This document shows positions 14,074 to 24,482 of a stretch of 64,000 nucleotides of DNA, piece by piece. The DNA is taken from the NCBI GenBank assembly GCA_036387335.1, contig DASVTZ010000157.1, positions 18,000 through 81,999 on the forward strand, written 5' to 3'. Each line of letters opens with the position of its first letter. Position 1 is the first letter of the stretch. The position numbers were made by a program, and so were the translations under genes. Under the pieces are notes generated by a model, which worked only from the letters and a program-made list of their open reading frames with translations, was not told the origin of the DNA and made no database searches. Source of the DNA: Longimicrobium sp. (GTDB lineage: Bacteria > Gemmatimonadota > Gemmatimonadetes > Longimicrobiales > Longimicrobiaceae).

Positions 14074-15705
14074 GTGCTTGACGTCGCCATCGTCGGGGCG
14101 GGGCACAACGCGCTGATCGCGGCGGCGTACCTGGCGCGCGCCGGGCACAGCGTGGAGGTGTTCGAGCGGGCGGCGCGGCCGGGCGGCGCGGTGCAGACGC
14201 GCGACGACATCTTCCCTGGGTGCCGCATCGACGTGGGGTCGTCCGCCCACATCCTGATCCACCTCACCCCCATCCTGGCCGAGCTGGAGCTGGAGCGCTA
14301 CGGGCTCCGTTACGTGGACTGCGACCCGTGGGCCTTCTACCCGCTGGAGGACGGCCGCTCGATCTACTTCCACCGCGACGTCGCGCGCACCTGCGAGTCG
14401 ATCGCCGCCATCTCGCCGCGGGACGGGGAGGCGTACCCGCGCTTCCTGGACGAATGGCGCCCCATCAGCCTCGCCGTGCTGCGCGCCTTCCAGGACGTGC
14501 CCACGCCGCTGAAGCTGGGCTGGACGATGGCGACCGGCGGCGGATTCGCGAAGAAAAAGGGTGCGGAAAGCGCCGCGATGCTCCAGACGATCCTGGGCTC
14601 GTACCGGCAGCTCATCGACCGCACCTTTCGCCATCCCGCCGTGCGCGCCGCCATCGAGTGGATCGCCGCGCAGAGCGGGCCTCCGCCGCTGGAGCTGGGC
14701 ACCGCCCCCCTGGCCGGATGGCAGCCGCTCTACCATGAGAGCGGGGTGAAGCGCGCGGTCGGCGGCTCTGGCGCGCTCACCACCGCGCTCGTGGCGGCGA
14801 TCGAGGACCACGGCGGGCGCGTCCACACATCGACGCCGGTGCGCCGCATCGTGGTGGAGGGCGGGCGAGCCGTGGGCGTTGAGGTCGCCGACGGCGCCGA
14901 GCCGGGCCTGCCGCTGGACTCCCCCGCCATCACCGGCGGCCGCACGCGGATGGTGCGCGCGCGGACGGTGCTCGCCGGCTGCCACGCCGCCACCACCTTC
15001 CTCCGGCTCCTGGCGGACGCCCCCGAAGCCGCCGCCATGCGCGACCAGGTGGCGAACGCGCGCATCGGCAACGGCTTCGGGATGATCCTGCGCTGCGTGA
15101 CCAGCCAGCTTCCCGCCTACGCCGGCTGGGAGGGCGACCCCGCGCGCGGCGGCGACGGCGCGCCGGGCCCCATGCACCAGGGCCTGCAGCTCCTCTGCCC
15201 GCCCGCCCCCTTCCTCGACGCCGCCTACGCGGACTACCTGCGCGGCGAGGCCGCCCGCGACCCCGCCGTCGTGGCCATGACGTGGACGGCGGTCGATCCG
15301 TCGCTCGCGCCGCCGGGGAAGCACCTCCTCTTCGCGTGGGCGCAGTGGCACCCGTACGCCCTCGCCGGCGGGCGCGCCTGGGACGATGAGCGCGGGCGCG
15401 CGGCGGACGACATCCTGCGCGCGGTGGGCCGCTTCGCCCCCAACGTACCCGACTGCGTGGAGCAGGTGCACATCCAGACGCCGCTGGACCTGGAGCGCGA
15501 GCTCGGCCTGTACAACGGCAATGTGATGCACCTGGAGATGTCGCTGGACCAGATGTTCATGTTTCGCCCCGCGGCGGGCCTCTCCGGCTACCGCACCACC
15601 ATCCCGGGCCTCTACCTTACCGGCGCCAGCACCCACCCCGGCGGCGGAGTCTTTGGCGCATCCGGCCGCACCGCCGCCCGCATCGTGGCGAAGGCGCTGA
15701 AGTAG
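14074..15705 (+). CDS. NAD(P)/FAD-dependent oxidoreductase, phytoene desaturase (CrtI/PYROXD2)-like
   Basis: 543 residues from GTG at 14074, 25 bases after hic[32 protein letters not shown] is a textbook Rossmann FAD-binding N-terminus (GxGxxG plus terminal acidic residue), followed by the PGGAVQT segment of CrtI-like flavoproteins. The C-terminus [26 protein letters not shown] matches the second FAD-contact motif of the amine oxidase/CrtI superfamily. No phytoene synthase or other carotenoid gene is in the window, so a carotenoid role is not supported; the PYROXD2-like branch is equally likely. There is no signal peptide. Substrate unknown. Confidence 0.88.
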   Translation: MLDVAIVGAGHNALIAAAYLARAGHSVEVFERAARPGGAVQTRDDIFPGCRIDVGSSAHILIHLTPILAELELERYGLRYVDCDPWAFYPLEDGRSIYFHRDVARTCESIAAISPRDGEAYPRFLDEWRPISLAVLRAFQDVPTPLKLGWTMATGGGFAKKKGAESAAMLQTILGSYRQLIDRTFRHPAVRAAIEWIAAQSGPPPLELGTAPLAGWQPLYHESGVKRAVGGSGALTTALVAAIEDHGGRVHTSTPVRRIVVEGGRAVGVEVADGAEPGLPLDSPAITGGRTRMVRARTVLAGCHAATTFLRLLADAPEAAAMRDQVANARIGNGFGMILRCVTSQLPAYAGWEGDPARGGDGAPGPMHQGLQLLCPPAPFLDAAYADYLRGEAARDPAVVAMTWTAVDPSLAPPGKHLLFAWAQWHPYALAGGRAWDDERGRAADDILRAVGRFAPNVPDCVEQVHIQTPLDLERELGLYNGNVMHLEMSLDQMFMFRPAAGLSGYRTTIPGLYLTGASTHPGGGVFGASGRTAARIVAKALK

Positions 15706-15728
15706 GCGCGGAGATCGTCACGGCACGG

Positions 15729-15911
15729 GGCACGGGCAGCCACGTGGGGCGGCCCCTACGAACTCCGGTGCGCGTTGCGGGCATTGGCGCGGCGTCGGGC
15801 ACGGGCGCGATGAATCGCGCCCCTACCGGATCTGCGCGGCGGACAGGGTGTTCTCCCCCTCACCGGCCCTGCGCCCCCGCAGGCGGGGGAGGGGGCCGGG
15901 GGGAGGGGGCC
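15729..15911. repeat. Composite hairpin repeat cluster (M1, M3, M4)
   Basis: M1 at 15729-15759, M3 (GGGCGCGAT/ATCGCGCCC) at 15797-15826 and M4 at 15851-15911. M4 is the CCCGCAGGCGGGGGAGGGGG element; it ends 18 bases before the start codon of the SDR gene. M2 is missing from this cluster. Confidence 0.9.
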
Positions 15912-15929
15912 CTCACCACAGGAGAAACC

Positions 15930-16721
15930 ATGCATCGACTACAGGACAAAGTGGCGCTGGTGACGGGCGCGGCGCGGGGGATCGGCGCGGCGGTGGCGGA
16001 GCGCTTCGCGGCGGAGGGCGCACGGGTCGTCCTCACCGACATCCGCGACGAGGAGGGGGCCGCGACGGCCGCGCGCATCGGCGGCGAGTACCTCCGCCTG
16101 GACGTGCGGCGCGAGGAGGACTGGGACGCGGCGATGGCGTGGACCGCGGAGCGCTTCGGCCGGCTGGACGTGCTGGTGAACAACGCCGGCATCACCGGCT
16201 TCGAAGAAGGATTCGTTCCGCACGACCCCGAGAACGCCACGCTGGAGGCCTGGCGCGCGGTCCACGCCACCAACCTGGACGGCGTCTTCCTGGGATGCCG
16301 CGCCGCCATCCGGCTGATGCGGAATGGTGGCGGCTCCATCGTCAACGTGGCGTCGCGATCGGGGCTGGTGGGGATCCCCGCGGCGGCGGCGTATGCCAGC
16401 AGCAAGGCCGCGGTGCGCAACCACACCCGCACGGTCGCCCTCTACTGCGCGGAGCAGGGGCTCGGCATCCGCTGCAACGCCATCTTCCCCGCCGCCATCC
16501 TTACCGCGATGTGGGAGCCGATGCTGGGCGATGGCCCCGACCGCGCCGACCGCATGGCCGCCCTGGTGCGCGACACCCCGCTCCGCCGCTTCGGAACGCC
16601 GGAGGAGGTCGCGCACGCCGCCGTCTACCTGGCGTCCGACGAGTCGGCCTACACCACGGGAGCCGAGCTGGTGCTGGACGGCGGCCTGCTCGCCGGCTCC
16701 GCGGCGCGACCCGAGCGTTGA
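15930..16721 (+). CDS. Short-chain dehydrogenase/reductase
   Basis: 263 residues from ATG at 15930 with GGAG 5 bases upstream. The Rossmann motif TGAARGIG at residues 12-19, LVNNAGI, the catalytic Ser in NVASRSG and YASSK place it in classical SDRs (tetrad N-S-Y-K). The C-terminal [19 protein letters not shown] is the usual end of this class. Cofactor preference is probably NAD(H), because an acidic residue follows strand 2 (VVLTDIRD). Substrate cannot be told. The gene is separated from neighbours by repeats upstream and a 343-base gap downstream and seems to be transcribed alone. Confidence 0.92.
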   Translation: MHRLQDKVALVTGAARGIGAAVAERFAAEGARVVLTDIRDEEGAATAARIGGEYLRLDVRREEDWDAAMAWTAERFGRLDVLVNNAGITGFEEGFVPHDPENATLEAWRAVHATNLDGVFLGCRAAIRLMRNGGGSIVNVASRSGLVGIPAAAAYASSKAAVRNHTRTVALYCAEQGLGIRCNAIFPAAILTAMWEPMLGDGPDRADRMAALVRDTPLRRFGTPEEVAHAAVYLASDESAYTTGAELVLDGGLLAGSAARPER

Positions 16722-16929
16722 CCGGGCGCCCCCTTGGGGCGTAAACATTTTTGACGTGTCAAGATTCTCTACAGCGGATGGCGGGCCGACGCGACCCACA
16801 TTCGACTCGCCGCGAAGTCTCCAAATGGGCTCCGCGGCGTTTGTGCGTCCGGACCGCAGGAACAGGCAAACCCGTCCGCGTCTTTGTGTTACCGGATGCG
16901 GCGGGGTGCACCTGTTTGCGGCGAGGGGG
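16722..16929. other. Intergenic region upstream of the KAS III-like gene
   Basis: First part of a 343-base gene-free stretch. CGCCCC-CTT-GGGGCG at 16727-16741, just after the SDR stop, is a short hairpin followed by TAAACATTTTTG and may terminate the SDR transcript. A TTGAC-GT-GTCAA dyad at 16751-16762 could be a protein-binding site. None of the repeat modules is present here, unlike most gaps of this size in the window. Confidence 0.45.
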
Positions 16930-16958
16930 TTGACTTGAACAATGCGTGTCGCTAAATA
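16930..16958 (+). promoter_or_regulatory. Predicted sigma-70-type promoter of the KAS III-like gene
   Basis: TTGACT (16930-16935), a 17-base spacer and TAAATA (16953-16958). It would start transcription near 16965, giving a leader of about 100 bases before the GTG/ATG region at 17065. It is one of the best housekeeping-type promoters visible in the window. Confidence 0.7.
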
Positions 16959-17064
16959 ACTGCACGGCATCGCCTGTGCACAGCGGTGTCGGCAACCCAC
17001 CGGGCAGCGGTGGTGAGTCTCGGCCGCTGCTCACGATCCTCTTGCGCACAAATCGGCTACTACG

Positions 17065-18180
17065 ATGATCCAACCCGCCATCCCATTCATCCCCCGCAGC
17101 GTCCGGATCGCCGGCGCCGGAGCGTACGTGCCCTCGCGCGTGGTGGAGACCGCGCGCATGGTCGAGGCGATTCCCGGCTGGTCGTCCGAGTGGATCGAGG
17201 AGAAGACCGGGATGCGTGAGCGGCGCTTCCTGTGGGACGTGGACGTGGAGTCCGGCGTCGCCGTGGCGCCGCCGGTGGTGGAGGGCGAGTGCCGCACCAA
17301 CACCGACATGTGCGAGGTGGCGGTTCGCCGCGCCCTCGAAATGGCCGACGTCGACGCCAAGGAGCTGGACGCCGTGCTGCTGGTGACCTGCACGCCGGAC
17401 CGCCTCAACTTCAGCTACGACGCCATGGAGCTGCACCGGCGCCTCGGTTGCCGCGTGGACACCTACGCGCTGACGGTGGACGACGGGTGCGGCGGCACGC
17501 CCTACATCATGGACATGGCCTACCGCATGATCCGCAGCGGCGCCGTGAGCACGATTGCGGTGATCGGCTCGGCATGCACTTCGGCGCTGATCGACCGCAA
17601 CGTGTGGAGCGGCGAGGTGAACCACACCCCCGGCCGCAAGCCGCTGAATGCCTCCTTCGGGATGTACGTCTTCGGCGACGCGGCGGGCGCCGTGATCCTG
17701 CGCGCGGACCCGGACCCGAAGCTGGGGATCGTCTCCTCGATCTCGGGGAACGACTACCAGGAGCTGGTGGTGCGGCGCGCGGGCGGCGTGCACGAGCGGC
17801 TGTACGGAAAGAGCTCGCCCGCCGAGGACGCCTTCGTGATCGACGGCCAGCTCGTGGCCCGCTCGTACCGCGTCTTCATGAAGCGGTGCATCAACGACGT
17901 CCTCGCCACCCATCCGGAGCTGACGGACGAGGTGAAGCGCTACTACTTCCACCAGCCCAACAAGCGCCTCCTCGACCACTTCGTCGCCGACATGGGCCTT
18001 CCCGCCGACCGGGTGGCCTGCAACGTCGACCGCTACGGCAACACCTCCGCCGCCGGCATGCTCGTCCTCCTCGCCGAGGACCTCGAAGCCGGCGTCGTCA
18101 CCCTCGGCAGCGGCGACCTGGTGATGATCGCCGCCGTTGGCGCCAACGTGCACTACGGCGCGCAGTTGGTACGTCTGTAA
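17065..18180 (+). CDS. 3-oxoacyl-ACP synthase III (FabH)-like thiolase-fold enzyme
   Basis: 371 residues. The thiolase-fold triad is intact: nucleophile C142 in DDGCGGTPY, His in YYFHQPNKRLLD and Asn in DRYGNTSAAG. GWSSEWIEEKTGMRERR near residue 40 is the FabH substrate-entry segment. An insertion relative to typical FabH (about residues 56-80, VDVESGVAVAPPVVEGECRTNT) makes the protein longer than the usual 320 residues. It is a stand-alone gene with its own promoter rather than part of a fab cluster, so it may serve a specialised condensation (branched starter, beta-keto ester or hydroxymethyl-type chemistry). There is no signal peptide. Product unknown. Confidence 0.88.
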   Translation: MIQPAIPFIPRSVRIAGAGAYVPSRVVETARMVEAIPGWSSEWIEEKTGMRERRFLWDVDVESGVAVAPPVVEGECRTNTDMCEVAVRRALEMADVDAKELDAVLLVTCTPDRLNFSYDAMELHRRLGCRVDTYALTVDDGCGGTPYIMDMAYRMIRSGAVSTIAVIGSACTSALIDRNVWSGEVNHTPGRKPLNASFGMYVFGDAAGAVILRADPDPKLGIVSSISGNDYQELVVRRAGGVHERLYGKSSPAEDAFVIDGQLVARSYRVFMKRCINDVLATHPELTDEVKRYYFHQPNKRLLDHFVADMGLPADRVACNVDRYGNTSAAGMLVLLAEDLEAGVVTLGSGDLVMIAAVGANVHYGAQLVRL

Positions 18181-18185
18181 AAAGA

Positions 18186-18452
18186 AGTGCGTGAGTGCGT
18201 TAGTGCGTGACCCGGCGGGCATCCCCCCCCTTCTGTCATCCTGAGCGACGCGCCTCTCCGACCTTGCCTCCGCGCCAGCCTCTGGCGCGGAGTGAAGGAT
18301 CTACTGCGCATACCGCGGGGCCGAGCGTTTCACCCCGGGCCTCTCGCGTCGCCGGCTAGATCCTTCGGTCGCCGCGAGAGTCTGGAGCAACGCCGACGCC
18401 GCGGAGGCGGCTCCCTCAGGATGACAACGAAAACTCAACGCACTCACGCACT
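18186..18452. repeat. 267-bp nested inverted-repeat element (module M9, MITE-like)
   Basis: Fills most of the 321-base gap after the KAS III-like gene. Outer arms: AGTGCGTGAGTGCG at 18186-18199 and its complement at 18439-18452. Inner arms: TGTCATCCTGAG at 18234-18245 and its perfect complement at 18415-18426. The interior contains GGCGCGGAGTGAAGGATCTA and further inverted segments (GCCTCTGGCGC region, TAGATCCTTCGGTCGCC). The organisation is that of the element at 4288-4426, but with a longer interior. Confidence 0.9.
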
Positions 18453-18501
18453 GCTGTTCCCCTGTTCCTTACCCATTTCCCCTGTAGGAGATTGCCCCAA
18501 A

Positions 18502-19161
18502 ATGAACCCCATCACTCGCACTCTCGGCGCCGCGGCGCTGGTGCTTGCCCTTGCGGCCTGTGACGAAGGACGCACCTCGCCGGTGCAGCAGGACGTGCCG
18601 AGCGGACCCGCGCTGAACGCGGCGGCCACCGCGGACGAGGGCGGCGGCCCGAATCGTGACGGTGTGGAGGTGCTGCGCTTCCGCTCCGAAGAGGACCCTT
18701 CGGTCACGCCTGACCCCGCGGTGTGCGCGGCGGCGGGCTTCACCTCCAACGTGCGCTTCGGGGCGGTGCTCTACTCCGAGGCATCCAACGGCCAGGAAGG
18801 CCGCATCGTCAACCGCAGCGCCCGCCGCATCGGCACGGCCACGGCGTGCGCGCGCATCACCGACCCGCGCTTTCCGCCCGACCTGCGGCAGGAGTTCTAC
18901 GTGCGCTTCGACCTCCCCGAGGGGCCGGTCACGGCGCGCGGCGGGTGCACCCTGGTCAGCAACGACGTCCCCACCGCCGGCCTGGTGCTTGCCGGCTGCC
19001 ACCTGCGCGTGACCGAGGCTCCGTCGTGGTACACGGGCGGCGCCGTCGCCTCGCTCTCGGTGTTCAACCCGCGCAAGCTCCCCGGCTACCTCACCGGCTC
19101 GGACTACACGCTCCAGCTCTACACGGGCCCGCGCCAGATCGGCTCGCCCCACGGCGACTGA
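18502..19161 (+). CDS. Lipoprotein of unknown function
   Basis: 219 residues. A signal peptide ending LALAAC is a good lipobox (lipidated Cys at about residue 20). The mature protein has a Gly/Ala-rich linker, then a domain containing three further Cys residues (CAAAGF, TACARI, GGCTLV with LAGCHL) that could pair as disulfides in the periplasm or outside. The pattern of short strand-like segments suggests a small beta-sandwich. A weak GTAGGAG sits upstream at 18484-18490. No family recognised. A GC-rich hairpin follows at 19183. Confidence 0.75.
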   Translation: MNPITRTLGAAALVLALAACDEGRTSPVQQDVPSGPALNAAATADEGGGPNRDGVEVLRFRSEEDPSVTPDPAVCAAAGFTSNVRFGAVLYSEASNGQEGRIVNRSARRIGTATACARITDPRFPPDLRQEFYVRFDLPEGPVTARGGCTLVSNDVPTAGLVLAGCHLRVTEAPSWYTGGAVASLSVFNPRKLPGYLTGSDYTLQLYTGPRQIGSPHGD

Positions 19162-19182
19162 TCCACGCAGCCCTCGCCAAGG

Positions 19183-19214
19183 ACGCCCGCCCCCGCTTCG
19201 GCCGGGGCGGGCGT
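19183..19214 (+). terminator. GC-rich hairpin after the lipoprotein gene
   Basis: ACGCCCGCCCC (19183-19193) pairs with GGGGCGGGCGT (19204-19214) around a 10-base loop. The following TTCGTGC is only weakly T-rich, so its efficiency is uncertain. Confidence 0.6.
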
Positions 19215-19230
19215 TCGTGCATCAACAACC

Positions 19231-19262
19231 AGCGCACTCACGCACTAACGCACTCACGCACT
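19231..19262. repeat. Solitary M9 outer arm
   Basis: AGCGCACTCACGCACTAACG continues to 19262 as tandem GCACTCAC/GCACTAAC units. It is the right-arm sequence of the M9 elements without an inner partner, lying between the lipoprotein and pckA. Confidence 0.75.
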
Positions 19263-19401
19263 TCCTCACGCCACAGCCCATCCTATGTGGTGAATCGCGC
19301 TCACCTTGCCTGTTCCGGCGCGCGATGCTACAGTGTCCCCTCTCCACCGCCTCCGGCCGACCATTGGGCTGGGGGCGTGCTGCACTCACGACACGAGATG
19401 G

Positions 19402-21036
<1,635 letters not shown>

Positions 21037-21058
21037 CGCGGCACGAAGAACCGTACAG

Positions 21059-21091
21059 AGCGGGCCGGGGCAGATGCCTCGGCCCGCTTTT
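21059..21091 (+). terminator. Intrinsic terminator of pckA
   Basis: AGCGGGCCGGGG (21059-21070) pairs with CCTCGGCCCGCT (21077-21088), one G-U wobble, followed by TTTT. Confidence 0.88.
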
Positions 21092-21143
21092 GATTGGGGC
21101 AGTCGTGGATCGGTGCCGGACCGCAGGGTTCGTCGCACGGGAA

Positions 21144-21307
21144 GGCACGGGCAGCCACGTGGGGCGGCCCCTACAGGGTTCGGTGCATCCAACCTGGCAG
21201 CGGAGCAGCGCCGGCCATTACGGGATCTGTGCGATGCAAAGGGTAGTTCTCCCCCTCACCCGCCCTGCGCCCCCGCAGGCGGGGGAGGGGGCCGGGGGGA
21301 GGGGGCC
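21144..21307. repeat. Composite repeat cluster (M1, M4)
   Basis: Occupies much of the 367-base gap between pckA and the TetR gene. M1 at 21144-21174 and M4 at 21247-21307; M2 and M3 are absent, although a degenerate CATTACGGGATCTGTGCG at 21218-21236 resembles the tail that follows M3 elsewhere. Confidence 0.85.
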
Positions 21308-21403
21308 TGCCGATCCTCTTGCTTTCCGGCGGTAGGACGCATACCAATGAAGAGGTAGAAACCGCCGTTTTGCCCGCTCACCTGCAGCAAGCGCAACGTC
21401 CGC

Positions 21404-22051
21404 ATGCCGAGAATCACCGAGGAGCGCCGCGAAGACCGCCGGGAGGCCATCTTCCAGGCCGCCGTGGAGTGCCTGGCCGAGCACGGCTGCGCGGGCACAA
21501 ACATGCGGACCATCGCCGAGGCGGTGGGGCTCACCAAGGGCGGGCTGTACCCGTATTTCGACAGCAAGGAAGCGATCCTCCTCGCCATCGCGGACCGCTA
21601 CCTGGAGACGCAGATCTCCATCCTCTCCCCGCGCGAGGGGGTGAGCGCGCAGCACCAGCTCATCGAGTTCCTGGAGAGCTACAAGCAGTCGTCGCAGGAC
21701 CCGCACGACAACGCCGCACGCCGCGCCGTCGTGGACCTGTGGCTCTCCGCGGGCGAGATCCCCGCGGTGCGCGCCAACATCCAGGGGCGCCACGAGGCGT
21801 ACCTGTCCGCGCTCGCGGCGCTGGTGCAGCGGGGGCAGGACGAAGGCGTCTTCCGCCAGGACATCCCTCCCGAGCACGCTGCCGGGCTGATCCTGGCGGC
21901 GCGCGACGGGATGCTCTTCCAGTCCGTGAAGCTGGGCGTCCCCGTCCCCATCCCGCAGCTCATCGACTGCTTGCGCCGCGCCCTCGTCGAGTACCTGACC
22001 GGCGTCCCCGGCGCGGGCGACGCGGTGCTGACGGAGATGGCCGCCGCGTAG
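21404..22051 (+). CDS. TetR/AcrR family transcriptional regulator
   Basis: 215 residues. The N-terminal HTH reads REAIFQAAVECLAEHGCAGTNMRTIAEAVGLTKGGLYPYFDSKEAILLAI, the standard TetR signature with GGLYxYFxSKE. The C-terminal ligand domain (about 60-215) is not diagnostic. It stands alone: the downstream amidohydrolase is convergent and the upstream gene is pckA. The regulated target is therefore not obvious, and autoregulation through the short upstream region is the default expectation. No clear palindrome was seen between 21310 and 21403. Confidence 0.92.
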   Translation: MPRITEERREDRREAIFQAAVECLAEHGCAGTNMRTIAEAVGLTKGGLYPYFDSKEAILLAIADRYLETQISILSPREGVSAQHQLIEFLESYKQSSQDPHDNAARRAVVDLWLSAGEIPAVRANIQGRHEAYLSALAALVQRGQDEGVFRQDIPPEHAAGLILAARDGMLFQSVKLGVPVPIPQLIDCLRRALVEYLTGVPGAGDAVLTEMAAA

Positions 22052-22054
22052 TAA

Positions 22055-22141
22055 AAAAGGCCTCACACAGAGCCACAGAGAGAACCGCAAAGGGTTTCTC
22101 TGTGCTTTCAGTTTCCTCCGTGTTCTCTGTGTGAGGCTTTT
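22055..22141. repeat. Inverted repeat M8 between convergent genes
   Basis: Left arm AAAAGGCCTCACACAGAG (22055-22072) and right arm CTCTGTGTGAGGCTTTT (22125-22141), with CACAGAG/CTCTGTG units inside. The right end touches the TAG stop of the amidohydrolase at 22144-22142. It probably acts as a bidirectional terminator. Confidence 0.85.
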
Positions 22142-23470
22142 CTACGGCTGCTTGTGCACCACCCCGCCCCGCATCACGAACACCGGCCGCTCCATCGCCC
22201 GGATGTCGCGCGTGGGATCGCCGGGGACGGCCACGACGTCCGCCATCTTGCCGGCGGCGAGCGTGCCGACCTCGCGGTCCACGCCCAGCAGGCGCGCGGC
22301 GCTCAGGGTGCCGGCCTGGATCGACTGCATCGGCGTGAGGCCGCTCCACTCGACCATCAGCGTGAACTCGTGGCCGTTGGCGCCGTGCGCACCCACCCCC
22401 GCATCCGTGCCGAGGGCGATCGGCACGCCCATCCGCGCGGCCATGCGGGTGGTGTTGCGCATGGCGGTGCCGGCGGCGCGCGCCTTCTCCGCCCGCTGGC
22501 CGGTGAGGACGCCGCTGTCGGCCGCGCGCAGCACCGTCTCGCCCGCGCTCAGGGTGGGGACCAGGTAGGTGCCGCGCTGCCTCATCAGCCGCGCTCCCTC
22601 CTGGTCCAGAAAGGAGCCGTGCTCGATGGATGCGACCCCCGCGCGCACGGCGGCCCGGATCCCATCGGCGCCGTGGGCGTGCGCCATCACCTTGCGCTCC
22701 AGCAGCCGCGCCTCCTCCACGGCGGCCCGCAGCTCCGCGTCGGAGAGCTGCTGCACGCCCACCGCGTCGCCTTCCGACAGGACGCCACCCGTCGCGCAGA
22801 TCTTGATGACGTCCGCGCCGTACTTGGCCTGGTAGCGCTCGGCCGCGGCCACCTCGTCCGGCGTGTTGGCGACGCCGTGGCGGTAGTCGCTCTCCAGCAG
22901 CCCGGGCCGGAAGCCGTTCTCGTCGCAATGCCCGCCCGTGATGCCGATGGCGTGGCCGCTGGCCAGGATGCGCGGCCCCACGACGACCCCCTGGTTGATG
23001 GCGTTGCGCAGCGCCACGTCCGCGAAGTCGTCCGAGCCGGCGTTGCGGACGGTGGTGAAGCCGGCCATCAGCGTCCGCCGCGCGTTCTCCACGCCCAGGA
23101 TGGCCGCGGTGGCGGGGAAGTCGCGCACGGCCGCGTCGTCACCCGCGGGGTCGCCCAGCGTGCGGCCCATGATGTGGACGTGCGCGTCGATGAAGCCGGG
23201 GAGGAGGGTCGCGTCGCCCAGCTCCACCACGCGCGCGCCCGCGGGCTCGGGCACGCTCCCGCGCCGCCCGGCGGCGAGGATGCGGTCGTTCGTCACCACC
23301 ACCACCGCGTTGGAGATGGGCGCGGCGCCGGTGCCGTCGATCAGCCGCGCGGCGTGCAGCACCACGGTGCCGGTGCCGCGCACCGGGTAGTTGGTGGCCC
23401 GCGGCTGCTGCGCGGCGAGGGGTGCGGCGACGGCCGCGGCGAGCGACAGGGCGAGCGTTGCGCGGATCAC
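22142..23470 (-). CDS. Secreted amidohydrolase (imidazolonepropionase/prolidase-like)
   Basis: 442 residues from a GTG at 23470 with GGAGGG 4 bases upstream, which decides against the longer frame. The signal peptide ends AAPLAAQ. The amidohydrolase metal site is complete: HVHIMG (two His of strand 1), the Lys in VIKICATGG as likely carboxylated ligand, His in MAHAHG and IEHG, and Asp in GTDAG. The protein belongs to the group usually annotated as Xaa-Pro dipeptidase/imidazolonepropionase-like metallo-hydrolases, whose members cleave N-terminal Xaa-Pro or N-acyl bonds. It is periplasmic or secreted. It fits with other exported peptidases in the window. Confidence 0.9.
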   Translation of the reverse strand: MIRATLALSLAAAVAAPLAAQQPRATNYPVRGTGTVVLHAARLIDGTGAAPISNAVVVVTNDRILAAGRRGSVPEPAGARVVELGDATLLPGFIDAHVHIMGRTLGDPAGDDAAVRDFPATAAILGVENARRTLMAGFTTVRNAGSDDFADVALRNAINQGVVVGPRILASGHAIGITGGHCDENGFRPGLLESDYRHGVANTPDEVAAAERYQAKYGADVIKICATGGVLSEGDAVGVQQLSDAELRAAVEEARLLERKVMAHAHGADGIRAAVRAGVASIEHGSFLDQEGARLMRQRGTYLVPTLSAGETVLRAADSGVLTGQRAEKARAAGTAMRNTTRMAARMGVPIALGTDAGVGAHGANGHEFTLMVEWSGLTPMQSIQAGTLSAARLLGVDREVGTLAAGKMADVVAVPGDPTRDIRAMERPVFVMRGGVVHKQP

Positions 23471-23638
23471 GGATCCCTCCGGATGGGCGTTCTGGCCGGC
23501 ACTTCGGATGCGGCCCAAGGTACGAACGTCCGTCCGCCGCCGAAAGGAGCACGTCCCGGAACGGCATTCATCGCAACGGGATGCGCGGATACAGAGATCC
23601 CGTCCGAGCGCCTCGTGCGGCGCGGATCAACAAGATTC

Positions 23639-23669
23639 TTGACAGGGCGGTGCTTTCACGCGATATTGT
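23639..23669 (+). promoter_or_regulatory. Possible promoter of the cold-shock gene leader
   Basis: TTGACA (23639-23644) and TATTGT (23664-23669), spacer 19; a GATATT alternative gives spacer 17. It would produce a leader of about 195 bases before the csp start codon. It lies in the 398-base stretch between the divergent amidohydrolase and csp genes. Confidence 0.5.
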
Positions 23670-23718
23670 TGAGCGCGATAGTCGTCGGTACCAATCGACG
23701 CTGATTCCAGTGTGAGAT

Positions 23719-23752
23719 GGGAACCTGGACGCAACAGTCCGGTTCCCCTTTT
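23719..23752 (+). promoter_or_regulatory. Terminator-like hairpin in the csp leader
   Basis: GGGAACCTGGAC (23719-23730) pairs with GTCCGGTTCCC (23737-23747), with a single bulged T, followed by CTTTT. It sits about 50 bases after the -10 element and 117 bases before the csp start, so it could be an attenuator or the end of a short RNA. A smaller CGTCG/CGACG stem lies just upstream (about 23685-23702). Confidence 0.6.
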
Positions 23753-23868
23753 CATATCTGTCGCGAGCGCCCGAAGCGGGGGGCGTAAGACCCGCAGAAC
23801 ACAGGCGGTCGGTTGGTACGGACAATCCGCACCTCGGCAGTCGGTAACAAACAACTGGAGTTCGGAGA

Positions 23869-24075
23869 ATGCGTACCAGCGGAACCGTGAAGTGGTTCAA
23901 CGACAGCAAGGGCTTTGGCTTCATCACGCCGGACAATGGCGACAAGGACTGCTTCGTGCACCACTCCGCCATCCAGGCCCAGGGTTTCCGGACCCTCGCC
24001 GAGGGGCAGAAGGTCGAGTTCGACGTCGTCCAGGGCCAGAAGGGCCCCGCGGCTGAGAACGTCACCCCGGTCTGA
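23869..24075 (+). CDS. Cold-shock protein, CspA family
   Basis: 68 residues. [20 protein letters not shown] contains RNP1 (KGFGFI), and CFVHHSAI is an RNP2 variant; normal CSPs read DVFVHxSAI, so the Cys before FVHHS is slightly unusual. It is a single-stranded nucleic-acid-binding OB-fold RNA chaperone. GGAG at 23852-23855 and a second CGGAG just before ATG act as ribosome-binding sites. The long structured leader is typical of csp genes. It is followed by a terminator at 24116. Confidence 0.95.
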   Translation: MRTSGTVKWFNDSKGFGFITPDNGDKDCFVHHSAIQAQGFRTLAEGQKVEFDVVQGQKGPAAENVTPV

Positions 24076-24115
24076 AGCACTTCCGTCGTCTTCGGACGAA
24101 GGCAGGGCAACGAGA

Positions 24116-24145
24116 AGGGCCGCTCCGAGAGGGGCGGCTCTTCTT
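24116..24145 (+). terminator. Terminator of csp
   Basis: AGGGCCGCTCC (24116-24126) pairs with GGGGCGGCTCT (24131-24141) through two G-U wobbles, GAGA tetraloop, then TCTT. Confidence 0.75.
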
Positions 24146-24482
24146 GCGTGTGGGAAACAGCGGGGCTCACGCGGAGGCGCGGAGACGCAGAGGAGAGGCC
24201 GCGGAGGCACGCGCTCTTTTTAGGCGCTCGCGTTTTACGGAACGCGGCAATGTGCGTCCAATTCCTGACCAGATCACGTAAGTAAAGATGGCGCAAGTGG
24301 TTAGATATGGAAGGTGGGTGGTGCCGTCTGATCGGCGTACAGTTCCGCCAGGTGTGGAGTGATCGTTATGTGATTGTGCCGCAACGGGTTGCGGTTTGTG
24401 GCCGCACGGTGCGCCGGTTGCCTTATGGAGGGCGTGCGGGACTCCCGCCTCCCCTGTTCGGTCACACCGTGCCGCCAAGATC
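24146..24482. other. Intergenic region before the HExxH lipoprotein gene
   Basis: Contains an M7 half-element at 24163-24205 (CTCACGCGGAGGCGCGGAGA), then a visibly less GC-rich stretch 24240-24410 with no ORF I can defend and a CCGCAACGGGTTGCGG palindrome at 24380-24395. Promoter elements for the next gene are not clear. Confidence 0.5.

Noticed and set aside
23568..24296. 242-codon minus-strand frame covering the cold-shock gene
   Set aside because: Antisense to a clear CspA-family gene and its leader; no motif in its translation.
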